The notes under the pieces: generated by a model
Seen by the model: only the letters and a program-made list of their open reading frames with translations
What the model was told of the DNA's origin: nothing
Database searches by the model: none
From: an uncultured bacterium
GTDB lineage: Bacteria; Bacillota; Clostridia; Lachnospirales; Lachnospiraceae
Assembly: GCA_947071365.1 (NCBI GenBank)
Contig: CAMTFT010000175.1
Span: 1-5,112 of the forward strand
Length of the DNA: 5,112 bases
Direction: 5' to 3'
Shown: positions 1-5,062 of the stretch, in pieces
Numbering within the stretch: the first letter of the stretch is position 1
Layout: every line of letters starts with the position of its first letter
Program-made: the position numbers and the translations under genes

Positions 1-45
1 ACACCTATTAAGTCGTCGGCAGCGTCAGATGTGTATAAGAGACAG
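1..45 (+). other. Illumina Nextera/P5 adapter left at contig end (not genomic)
   Basis: Bases 13-45 match the Nextera read-1 transposase adapter exactly as I remember it: TCGTCGGCAGCGTC at 13-26, followed by the 19-bp Tn5 mosaic end (AGATGTGTATAAGAGACAG) at 27-45. Bases 1-4 (ACAC) match the 3' end of the P5 flow-cell oligo. Bases 5-12 (CTATTAAG) sit exactly where the 8-base i5 index belongs, and match index S518 of the Nextera XT v2 set from memory. The order P5 end, index, read-1 primer site, mosaic end is that of a sequencing library molecule. This is untrimmed adapter and should be masked. Genomic sequence starts at 46, and any open frame crossing 1-45 is artificial there. Confidence 0.98.
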
Positions 46-48
46 GCC

Positions 49-789
49 CTACTCGAACCGCACGATCTCTCTGCGCAGCCTTTTTATAATTCTCTTTTCC
101 AGACGGGAGATATAAGACTGGGATATCCCGAGCAGATCGGCCACCTCCTTCTGGGTCTTTTCTTCTCCGTCCTTCGTGTCGATTCCAAATCGGAGCTGCA
201 CGATAGTGCGTTCCCGCTCCGACAACCGCCCGATTGCCTTAAGAAGAAGATTCCGCTCCGCCTCCGACTCCATATCCTTATAGATCACATCCTCGTCCGT
301 GCCGAGAATGTCAGAAAGCAGAAGTTCGTTTCCATCCCAGTCCACGTTCAGAGGCTCATCAATGGAGACCTCCATCTTCGTCTTGCTGTTTCTCCGAAGA
401 TACATCAATATCTCATTTTCAATACAGCGGGAAGCGTATGTCGCCAGCTTGATCTTTTTTTCCGGATTGAAGGTATTAATGGCCTTGATCAGCCCGATCG
501 TTCCGATCGAGATCAGATCCTCCACGCCAACTCCCGTATTATCGAACTTTTTTGCTATGTACACCACAAGCCGCAGATTGTGTTCGATCAGCTCGCTCTT
601 TGCCTTCGCATCCCCCTCTTTTCCCAGCATGGCAAGAAACTCCTGCTCCTCCTCTGAGGAAAGCGGCGCAGGCAGCACCTCCGTTCCTCCTATATAATGG
701 GTATCCCCCGGTCTCCTGAAAATAATATCTCCAAATCCTGCCGCCATCCTGAACTGAAAACGCTGCGGCACAGCAATTTTTACAATCAT
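49..789 (-). CDS. sigE: RNA polymerase sporulation sigma factor SigE (pro-sigma-E)
   Basis: This is the sigma-70-family factor that directs early mother-cell transcription during sporulation. It is 246 residues, the usual length. The N-terminus (about residues 1-31, with K4, R10, R14, R25 and R26) corresponds to the membrane-associated pro-sequence. It runs into [13 protein letters not shown], where Y32 aligns with the first residue of mature B. subtilis sigma-E, so cleavage is predicted between 31 and 32. Region 2 spans about 71-134 ([44 protein letters not shown]). Region 4 spans about 189-246, with a helix-turn-helix at about 212-239 ([20 protein letters not shown]). The ATG start is fixed by an AAGGAGG 8 bases upstream. 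Its start is one base from the spoIIGA stop, indicating co-transcription and likely translational coupling. The TAG stop (49-51) is in genomic sequence, so the gene is complete although it nearly touches the adapter. SigK is the closest alternative, but the sequence and the SpoIIGA neighbour favour SigE. Confidence 0.97.
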   Translation of the reverse strand: MIVKIAVPQRFQFRMAAGFGDIIFRRPGDTHYIGGTEVLPAPLSSEEEQEFLAMLGKEGDAKAKSELIEHNLRLVVYIAKKFDNTGVGVEDLISIGTIGLIKAINTFNPEKKIKLATYASRCIENEILMYLRRNSKTKMEVSIDEPLNVDWDGNELLLSDILGTDEDVIYKDMESEAERNLLLKAIGRLSERERTIVQLRFGIDTKDGEEKTQKEVADLLGISQSYISRLEKRIIKRLRREIVRFE

Positions 790-790
790 T

Positions 791-1582
791 TCATTCTCCT
801 CCTTCTATTTTTCCCGGTGCTGCATGCTGTGGGTGAAGAATCATCTGATACTGCCCTCCGGCGCTGATGCTTCCGTTGTAAAGCGCCAGCACGGGCCTTG
901 ATACGACTGCTCTCCTGTCACCCTTTCCCACGGTCATCCGGTCAATCGACACACCCCTCATCCATCCTTTGTCCTTTCCAAGACTGTGGTACGGAATCAG
1001 ATAAAAGCCGCGCCGCGCCTCCCATCCGTCTCCCAACAGCCTTCTGACCACAGCCTCTTCAATAATACTTACCGGCTGACCCGTTAAAGGCTCTGTCAAT
1101 TGATTTCCCGTATCGATCATTCCACAGACCGACATCGTTTTCTCCAGAAAAGTAAGCTCCACCTCTACAGTTCGCTCCAGCCTCAGCCTTTGCTTTTCAC
1201 GATATGCACCCGCCGCTTCCAGCAAAAACGATGTCAAAACGGTTCCCGCCGCAAAGGGCAGCCCCCACAGCCCCAGCAGCGCCTCCAGCGCACCGCCAAA
1301 GCAGACTGCCGAAAACAGCAGCGAAAGAAGTCCGTTTATCATATCCCTCCATGCTCTTCCCGCAAACAAAAGAGCGCCGGAAAGCAGAAGGCCGGAAAAA
1401 TACCACCAGGGCGCACCGGCACATACGGCCATCGTCATCACCGCCGTGTTGGCAAGGCTGGCAGATGCGATCCGTTTCCAGGATATATCCGCCCGGCTGA
1501 CCTTCACCGTCAGACGGATCAACAGGTATCCCGTCAGCAGATGTTCCACGAAAAACTGGTCTATGTAAAATTCATAATACAC
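791..1582 (-). CDS. spoIIGA: Sigma-E processing peptidase SpoIIGA
   Basis: This is a membrane-bound aspartic protease that cleaves the pro-sequence of SigE in the mother cell after it is switched on by the forespore signal SpoIIR; that role is family knowledge. The protein is 263 residues, slightly shorter than the roughly 309 of B. subtilis. The N-terminal half holds about five hydrophobic segments (roughly 5-25, 39-54, 60-76, 82-105 and 107-123). The C-terminal half carries the protease domain with the signature [18 protein letters not shown] at 157-174, where D157 is the predicted catalytic aspartate. Also typical are IPYHSLG (196-202) and YQMILHP (245-251). The start is GTG at 1580-1582, giving the characteristic MYYEFYID terminus, with AGGGGG 6 bases upstream. 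The gene abuts sigE, the diagnostic arrangement. It is probably expressed from a Spo0A-controlled promoter just upstream (1613-1645). No truncation is seen. Confidence 0.96.
   Translation of the reverse strand: MYYEFYIDQFFVEHLLTGYLLIRLTVKVSRADISWKRIASASLANTAVMTMAVCAGAPWWYFSGLLLSGALLFAGRAWRDMINGLLSLLFSAVCFGGALEALLGLWGLPFAAGTVLTSFLLEAAGAYREKQRLRLERTVEVELTFLEKTMSVCGMIDTGNQLTEPLTGQPVSIIEEAVVRRLLGDGWEARRGFYLIPYHSLGKDKGWMRGVSIDRMTVGKGDRRAVVSRPVLALYNGSISAGGQYQMILHPQHAAPGKIEGGE
798..804 (-). promoter_or_regulatory. Ribosome binding site of sigE
   Basis: The minus strand reads AAGGAGG, a full Shine-Dalgarno match, 8 bases before the ATG at 787-789. It lies inside the last codons of spoIIGA, so ribosomes finishing spoIIGA can reload directly. 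It selects the first ATG over the internal Met15, which would remove half of the pro-sequence. Confidence 0.93.
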
Positions 1583-1584
1583 AA

Positions 1585-1634
1585 AACACCCCCTGCGGCA
1601 GCAACTGGTATCAGTATACTCTACAGGGGGTGTT
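1585..1634 (-). repeat. Perfect 11-bp inverted repeat spanning the spoIIG promoter and the spoIIGA RBS
   Basis: On the minus strand AACACCCCCTG (1634-1624) is followed after 28 bases by its exact reverse complement CAGGGGGTGTT (1595-1585). The upstream arm lies in the promoter spacer between -35 and -10, the -10 lies in the loop, and the downstream arm contains the spoIIGA Shine-Dalgarno. A transcript starting at about 1606 lacks the upstream arm, whereas read-through RNA from aroD would carry both. Possible roles are an RBS-masking hairpin in read-through RNA, a protein operator on DNA, or a weak terminator for aroD (the arm is followed by only a short U run). The repeat is seen directly; the role is inference. 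Confidence 0.8.
1589..1594 (-). promoter_or_regulatory. Ribosome binding site of spoIIGA (inside inverted repeat arm)
   Basis: The minus strand reads AGGGGG, 6 bases before the GTG start at 1580-1582. It is a weaker anti-16S match than the AAGGAGG of sigE and ftsZ. It lies within the downstream arm of a perfect 11-bp inverted repeat (1585-1595 with 1624-1634), so it could be masked in any transcript that contains both arms. Confidence 0.75.
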
Positions 1635-1645
1635 CATTTTGTCAA
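1613..1645 (-). promoter_or_regulatory. spoIIG-type promoter (sigma-A-like boxes, 21-bp spacer)
   Basis: The minus strand has a perfect -35 TTGACA (1645-1640) and a near-consensus -10 TATACT (1618-1613) separated by 21 bases instead of about 17. An overlong spacer is the known hallmark of the B. subtilis spoIIG promoter (22 bp as I recall), which depends on phosphorylated Spo0A to load sigma-A polymerase. The expected start is near A1606, giving a leader of about 24 bases with the spoIIGA ribosome binding site. Position, gene and spacing all agree with a conserved spoIIG promoter, but this is motif reading only. Confidence 0.7.
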
Positions 1646-1654
1646 AACGAGGCA
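1638..1654 (-). promoter_or_regulatory. Spo0A-box-like site overlapping the spoIIG -35
   Basis: TGACAAA (minus strand, 1644-1638) matches the 0A-box core TGNCGAA at 6 of 7 positions and overlaps the -35 TTGACA. Exactly 10 bases upstream, TGCCTCG (1654-1648) keeps only the TGNC half. In B. subtilis, tandem 0A boxes at about 10-bp spacing overlap or abut the spoIIG -35. The second box is weak, and the surrounding TTTTGTCAAAA (1637-1647) is palindromic, so orientation is ambiguous. Confidence 0.45.
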
Positions 1655-1671
1655 GGATTTTGCTTTTTTTC

Positions 1672-1688
1672 ATCGACATTATTCGATT
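1672..1688 (-). promoter_or_regulatory. Upstream Spo0A-box-like pair for spoIIG
   Basis: The minus strand carries TGTCGAT (1678-1672), 6 of 7 to the 0A-box TGTCGAA. AATCGAA (1688-1682), 5 of 7, begins exactly 10 bases upstream. The pair straddles the aroD stop codon and lies about 30 bp upstream of the -35, comparable to an upstream Spo0A site. The 10-bp phasing adds weight, but short boxes occur by chance. Confidence 0.45.
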
Positions 1689-2446
1689 TTCATAGCCGGA
1701 AGAAGGCGTGCAACCGCCTCCGCTTCCATCTGTCCCGGTGCGGAAGCCCGGCCGGCAGTCGCGAAGGTGACAGCGGAGCCTGTCAGAGAACCGGCCAGAC
1801 GGCTGATACCTCCCAGGCTGCCCATCGACATTGTAATAAACGGACGGTCTGCGCAGCTTTTTTTCATTTCCAGGCTCGCCTCCAAAAGTGTCATCACATC
1901 CGCTTCCGACTGCGGCATCACTGCCGCCTTGCTGATATCAGCGCCGCAGCTCTGCATCCGGCATAAGATATCCGTAATCTCACGCTTCGACGGTGTACCG
2001 GAAAAATCATGAAAGGAGCCGATCACCAAAACGCCGTGTCCATGCAGCTTCTTTACAAGAGAACAAAAAAGCTGTTCGCCCCGGTTCATCTCCACATCCA
2101 CTAGATCCGCCAGACCCGTGGCGGCTGCCGACACATTCAGACGCTCGTACTCTTCCAGAGAGATGCTACGCTCTCCGCCCTCCTCCTTTGTCCGAAAGGT
2201 AAACAGAAGCGGCAGCTCTCTCAGTGCGCCACGAAGGAACTTCAGCGCCTGCGCAAGCCACTCTTCGTCGTCGGTCTCTTCAAAAAAATCAGCTCTCCAC
2301 TCTGCCATATCACAGGGCACATCAAGAAGCTTCTGCACCTGTTCCTCCAGCTCCTTCCTGTTTCCGGCTGTGATCGGAACGCAGATCTTCGGCGTGCCGT
2401 CTCCCAATACTGTGTTTCGAACCGTTACTGTCTGTATTCTTTCCAT
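1679..2446 (-). CDS. aroD: Type I 3-dehydroquinate dehydratase
   Basis: This cytoplasmic enzyme catalyses the third step of the shikimate pathway, dehydrating 3-dehydroquinate to 3-dehydroshikimate through a lysine Schiff base. The protein is 255 residues, the usual size for the class I (beta/alpha)8 barrel. Predicted catalytic or binding residues sit at a constant +3 offset from the enterobacterial enzyme as I recall it: E49 and R51 in AEWRADFF, R85 in FTFRTKEEGG, H146 in GSFHDF, the Schiff-base K173 in SKAAVMP, R216 in GGISRLAG, and S235 and Q239 in ASAPGQ. All are present, so the enzyme should be active. It lies 33 bp after the rsmH-type gene with no terminator visible between them, so the two are probably co-transcribed. 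Its 3' end overlaps Spo0A-like boxes for spoIIG. The ATG start at 2444-2446 has its clear Shine-Dalgarno unusually far away (14 bases), but no better start codon is in frame. Confidence 0.96.
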   Translation of the reverse strand: MERIQTVTVRNTVLGDGTPKICVPITAGNRKELEEQVQKLLDVPCDMAEWRADFFEETDDEEWLAQALKFLRGALRELPLLFTFRTKEEGGERSISLEEYERLNVSAAATGLADLVDVEMNRGEQLFCSLVKKLHGHGVLVIGSFHDFSGTPSKREITDILCRMQSCGADISKAAVMPQSEADVMTLLEASLEMKKSCADRPFITMSMGSLGGISRLAGSLTGSAVTFATAGRASAPGQMEAEAVARLLPAMKIE

Positions 2447-2460
2447 AGCTCTATCTGTCT

Positions 2461-2467
2461 CTCCTTC
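2461..2467 (-). promoter_or_regulatory. Distant ribosome binding site of aroD
   Basis: The minus strand reads GAAGGAG, leaving 14 bases to the ATG instead of the usual 5-9. The intervening in-frame codons include no ATG, GTG or TTG that would fit better. Translation may be modest or helped by ribosomes leaving the rsmH-type gene, whose stop (2480-2482) lies 12 bases further upstream. Confidence 0.65.
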
Positions 2468-2479
2468 TGTAATGTGTGC

Positions 2480-3616
2480 TCACGCGTCACTTCTTACCGC
2501 CCACCGCATTTTCGTCGAGCGCGCTCTGGGATTCCTGGCGCATTCCTCCGCTGACGGGCGGATCACTTCCTCTGATATCTCGCAGTAAAGCCCCTGCTTT
2601 TTCCCGTCCTTAAAGAACCTTTTTACCAGCCGGTCCTCCCCGGAGTGGAAGGTCAGTATAGCGACTCTTCCGCCCGGCGCCAGCACACCGGGAAGTTTCT
2701 CGAGAAAGCTGTATAATACCTCAAACTCATTATTCACATCGATGCGCAGCGCCTGAAAGCATCTCTGACAGGATTTTTTCACGGCTTCCTTCCGCTCCTT
2801 CTCCGGAATAAAAGAAAGTGCGCGCTCTATTGCTTCCTTCAGTTGTATCGTCGTCTCAATATACTCCCTTTTCCGGTTCCTTCGCACAACTTCCCTGGCG
2901 ATCTCCTGTGCATACGGCTCATCACTATTCTCCTCAAACATCCCGGCAAGCTCCTCTACGGAGATATCTCTGAGCCGTTCTGATGCGGAAATGCCCTTCT
3001 CGGGATTTAGCCGCAGGTCGAGAGGCCCCTCAAATTTGTACGTAAATCCCCGCTCAGGATTGTCTATCTGCATAGAGGAAACACCCAGGTCAGCCAGCAC
3101 AAAATCAAACTTCCCGGCCTCAGCGGAAACAAGATCGATATCTGCAAAATTTATCTGCCGGATGGTCAGGATATCCTCTCCAAAGCCCCTCTCCTCCAGC
3201 CGCTTTTTCGTCTTCTTTATCTCGATCGGGTCTACATCCAGGGCGTACATGTGTCCCTGTCCTCTCAGGCATTTCAGCATCTCTGTCGTGTGTCCGCCGT
3301 ATCCCAAAGTAGCGTCCAGTCCCTTTTGTCCCGGCTGAATCTGCAGAAAATCAAGGATCTCCTTCACACAGATGGAGATATGCATACCGGCCGGCGTGCT
3401 GCCCTTACGAATGACCTTCTCAACCGTGTCACCGTATTTTTCCGGATTCTGCTCCTTGTATTTTTCCTGAAATGTCCTGGGATGTGTCCCGCTGTACCGC
3501 ACACGTCTCTTGTGGACTGTTGTCTGCTGTGTCCCGTTGATTTCCAGCGAAATCTCATCTCCCGCCGCGCATTTTCCGCGCTCTGTCATCCGCGGTGTTT
3601 TCTCATCGTTTTCCAC
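2480..3616 (-). CDS. rsmH: RsmH/MraW-type 16S rRNA (cytosine-N4)-methyltransferase, N-terminally extended form
   Basis: RsmH uses S-adenosylmethionine to N4-methylate C1402 of 16S rRNA in the decoding centre. With the GTG start at 3614-3616 (GGGAGG 8 bases upstream) the protein is 378 residues, against about 310 for standard RsmH. Family motifs in order: LDATLGYGGHT (100-110, SAM binding), ALDVDP (125-130), ADLGVSSMQIDNPERGF (175-191), GPLDLRLN (197-204), FQALRIDVN (287-295), FHSGEDRLVKRFF (323-335) and NPRARSTKMRWA (362-373). About 75 residues precede the point where ordinary RsmH begins (HISICVKEIL, from about 79). This extension is polar and basic, with RRVRYSGTHPRTFQEKYKEQ at about 37-56. 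FHSGED replaces the usual FHSLED. An upstream GTG at 3659-3661 would add 15 residues but has no suitable ribosome binding site. The gene is not in a mraZ-rsmH-ftsL setting, so it may be a second copy; the target base is inferred from the family. Confidence 0.88.
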   Translation of the reverse strand: MENDEKTPRMTERGKCAAGDEISLEINGTQQTTVHKRRVRYSGTHPRTFQEKYKEQNPEKYGDTVEKVIRKGSTPAGMHISICVKEILDFLQIQPGQKGLDATLGYGGHTTEMLKCLRGQGHMYALDVDPIEIKKTKKRLEERGFGEDILTIRQINFADIDLVSAEAGKFDFVLADLGVSSMQIDNPERGFTYKFEGPLDLRLNPEKGISASERLRDISVEELAGMFEENSDEPYAQEIAREVVRRNRKREYIETTIQLKEAIERALSFIPEKERKEAVKKSCQRCFQALRIDVNNEFEVLYSFLEKLPGVLAPGGRVAILTFHSGEDRLVKRFFKDGKKQGLYCEISEEVIRPSAEECARNPRARSTKMRWAVRSDA

Positions 3617-3624
3617 TCGATTAT

Positions 3625-3630
3625 CCTCCC
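3625..3630 (-). promoter_or_regulatory. Ribosome binding site deciding the rsmH start
   Basis: The minus strand reads GGGAGG, 8 bases before the GTG at 3614-3616. It lies inside the longer open frame that begins at 3661, and so argues that the first 15 codons of that frame are leader, not protein. Confidence 0.8.
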
Positions 3631-3678
3631 ATAACATCGGTTTCGTTAAACTCGCAAACACTTCGCTTTTTGCTCATT

Positions 3679-3699
3679 AAAAAATTGGCGCATCACGCC
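3679..3699 (-). terminator. Short hairpin plus T6, possible second terminator or leader hairpin
   Basis: On the minus strand GGCG (3699-3696), a 5-base loop, CGCC (3690-3687), then AA and six T (3684-3679). The stem is only 4 GC pairs (5 with a G-T closure), so it is a weak intrinsic terminator. It follows the stronger hairpin at 3717-3741 by 17 bases and may back it up. On the plus strand the same stem is followed by five T, so it could act in both directions. It lies 63 bases before the rsmH GTG. Confidence 0.45.
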
Positions 3700-3701
3700 T
3701 T

Positions 3702-3710
3702 TTTATATCA
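3702..3710 (-). promoter_or_regulatory. Candidate extended -10 promoter for the rsmH-aroD unit
   Basis: The minus strand reads TGATATAAA (3710-3702), a TGn motif joined to a 5-of-6 match to TATAAT. No -35 is recognisable about 17 bases upstream, which extended -10 promoters can tolerate. The expected start near 3695 falls within the small hairpin at 3687-3699. It is offered because two terminator-like structures after ftsZ imply that rsmH-aroD needs its own promoter. Confidence 0.3.
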
Positions 3711-3711
3711 C

Positions 3712-3741
3712 AAAACAGGCCGTGAGATATTCCCACGGCCT
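3712..3741 (-). terminator. Rho-independent terminator after ftsZ
   Basis: On the minus strand AGGCCGTG (3741-3734), a 9-base loop, and its perfect complement CACGGCCT (3724-3717) are followed by GTTTTG. The 8-bp GC-rich stem starts 69 bases after the ftsZ stop codon and is well placed to end ftsZ transcription. The T run is short, so termination may be partial. The plus-strand reading is followed by TATTCTTAT and is less convincing. Confidence 0.65.
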
Positions 3742-3810
3742 TATTCTTATCTGTTGTCTGCCTTCCGGCGCTTTCGTGTATCGTAATACCTGCAAAACAG
3801 ATACGTACGC

Positions 3811-4965
3811 TTAGTTTCTTCTCAGGAAATCCGGAATCTGGATATCCTTCTCCTGTACCTTGCTCTCCGGCATACGCATGGTGTTAAGCTGCGGTGCGCG
3901 AAGCGGTGTCGTCGGAGTGCGTGAGAAAGAAGCTGCAGATGATGGTGCGCTTTCCTTTCTTGCGAAGTTGAACTCCGGTACGCTTCTCTTCTTCGGCTGC
4001 TCTTTGACTGCACTCTTATCATCCAATCCGGTAGCGATGACAGTTACGCTTGCTTCGTCCGCGTATGTATCATCGAACAGAGCACCAAAGATGATATTTG
4101 CGTTTTCGCCGGCCATCTCCTGAACGTAGCTTGCCGCATCGTTCGCGTCGATAAGGGAGATATCACCGGAAATATTGATGATGACGTGGGATGCACCCTC
4201 GATCGTCGTCTCAAGCAGCGGGCTGGAAACTGCCTGCTTCACTGCTTCGAGAGCCTTGTCGTCACCCTTTGCCTGGCCGATACCGATATGGGCAATACCC
4301 TTGTCGATCATGACGGTCTGGACATCCGCGAAGTCGAGGTTGATCAGGGCCGGCAGATTGATCAGGTCTGTGATGCCCTGAACTGCCTGCTGCAATACCT
4401 CGTCTGCCTTCTTCAGAGACTCCGGCATCGTTGTCCTGCGGTCCACGATCTCCAGAAGCTTGTCATTCGGAATGACGATCAGTGTATCTACATTGGCCTT
4501 CAACCGCTCGATACCTGACATGGCATTATTCATACGTGTCTTGCCTTCAAAACGGAAGGGCTTCGTCACAACGCCTACGGTCAGAATGCCCATCTCCTTT
4601 GCGATCCCCGCAACGACAGGAGCTGCACCCGTTCCTGTACCGCCGCCCATACCGCAGGTAACGAATACCATATCTGCGCCCTGGACTGCCTGGCGGATCT
4701 CCTCAGCGCTCTCCTCAGCGGCCTGCTGGCCTACCTCCGGCTTCGCGCCTGCTCCAAGTCCCTTTGTAACCTTCTCACCGATCTGGATCGTAGTCGGTGC
4801 CTTGCACAGAAGCAATGCCTGTTTATCCGTATTGATCCCGATAAACTCAACGCCTCCGATCGTATCTTCCACCATTCTATTTACTGCATTATTTCCGGCT
4901 CCGCCGACACCGATGACTATGATCTTCGCAGCAGATTCCGTTTCATTTGACATAATCTCTAACAC
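3811..4965 (-). CDS. ftsZ: Cell division protein FtsZ
   Basis: FtsZ is the tubulin-like GTPase that polymerises into the cytoplasmic Z-ring, recruits the divisome and, in spore formers, also builds the polar sporulation septum. The protein is 384 residues, a normal length. The GTPase domain opens with [18 protein letters not shown] (14-31). The tubulin signature GGGTGTG is at 107-113, TKPFRFEG at 134-141, and the T7 synergy loop NLDFAD at 209-214. After about residue 320 comes a low-complexity Ser/Pro/Thr-rich linker, then the conserved C-terminal peptide [10 protein letters not shown] (about 374-383), which binds partners such as FtsA and SepF. The GTG start at 4963-4965 has AAGGAGG 7 bases upstream; the ATG at codon 5 would be too far away. 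A GTG-led N-terminal [10 protein letters not shown] is typical of Clostridia. Neighbours downstream are separated by terminator-like hairpins, so ftsZ is probably the last gene of its own transcript. Confidence 0.98.
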   Translation of the reverse strand: MLEIMSNETESAAKIIVIGVGGAGNNAVNRMVEDTIGGVEFIGINTDKQALLLCKAPTTIQIGEKVTKGLGAGAKPEVGQQAAEESAEEIRQAVQGADMVFVTCGMGGGTGTGAAPVVAGIAKEMGILTVGVVTKPFRFEGKTRMNNAMSGIERLKANVDTLIVIPNDKLLEIVDRRTTMPESLKKADEVLQQAVQGITDLINLPALINLDFADVQTVMIDKGIAHIGIGQAKGDDKALEAVKQAVSSPLLETTIEGASHVIINISGDISLIDANDAASYVQEMAGENANIIFGALFDDTYADEASVTVIATGLDDKSAVKEQPKKRSVPEFNFARKESAPSSAASFSRTPTTPLRAPQLNTMRMPESKVQEKDIQIPDFLRRN

Positions 4966-4972
4966 CGTATTT

Positions 4973-4979
4973 CCTCCTT
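4973..4979 (-). promoter_or_regulatory. Ribosome binding site of ftsZ, selects the GTG start
   Basis: The minus strand reads AAGGAGG, a full Shine-Dalgarno, 7 bases before the GTG at 4963-4965. The nearest ATG (4951-4953) would leave 19 bases, so GTG is the likely start. Confidence 0.93.
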
Positions 4980-4996
4980 TTTGTAGCAGGCGCTCT

Positions 4997-5022
4997 TTTC
5001 CGGCATCCCTTACTGCCGGAAA
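4997..5022 (-). repeat. 9-bp perfect hairpin in the ftsZ leader
   Basis: On the minus strand TTTCCGGCA (5022-5014) and TGCCGGAAA (5005-4997) pair perfectly around an 8-base loop. It lies between the putative -10 (5034-5039) and the ftsZ ribosome binding site, leaving 17 bases before the latter. A transcript starting near 5027 would have it almost at its 5' end, where such hairpins often stabilise mRNA. No T run follows, so it is not an intrinsic terminator. The structure is seen; the role is inferred. Confidence 0.7.
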
Positions 5023-5033
5023 TCATTCCCCTT

Positions 5034-5062
5034 ATTATACCCTCCCGGGCACCCTGGCTGAA
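5034..5062 (-). promoter_or_regulatory. Putative ftsZ promoter (perfect -10, weak -35)
   Basis: The minus strand has TATAAT (5039-5034), a perfect -10. At 17-bp spacing the -35 position reads TTCAGC (5062-5057), only three of six to TTGACA. Expected start is near 5027, giving a leader of about 62 bases that carries the hairpin and the ribosome binding site. The poor -35 suggests either activator help or that the -10 is fortuitous; the imperfect direct repeat over the -35 fits the first. Confidence 0.5.

Noticed and set aside
27..45. Tn5 transposon end (19-bp mosaic end) as a sign of a mobile element
   Set aside because: It is joined to the read-1 primer site, an i5 index and the P5 end, so it comes from library preparation and not from a transposon in the genome.
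31..657. Open frame of about 208 codons on the plus strand opposite sigE
   Set aside because: It begins inside the adapter and runs antisense to an unmistakable sigE. Its translation shows no family features, and its first codons are not even genomic.
1585..1634. Intrinsic terminator of aroD as the main reading of the inverted repeat
   Set aside because: The 28-base loop is long and the arm is followed only by a short interrupted T run before the spoIIGA start. Termination is possible but less likely than an operator or RBS-masking role.
1100..1966. Long plus-strand open frame antisense to spoIIGA and aroD
   Set aside because: It crosses the intergenic promoter region and both ends of two well-supported genes. 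The product is a low-complexity Arg/Gln/His-rich string typical of a shadow frame, with no credible start context.
3617..3661. Longer version of the rsmH protein starting at the upstream GTG (3659-3661)
   Set aside because: The Shine-Dalgarno GGGAGG lies inside this extension and is correctly spaced for the GTG at 3614-3616. The extra 15 residues have no RBS of their own.
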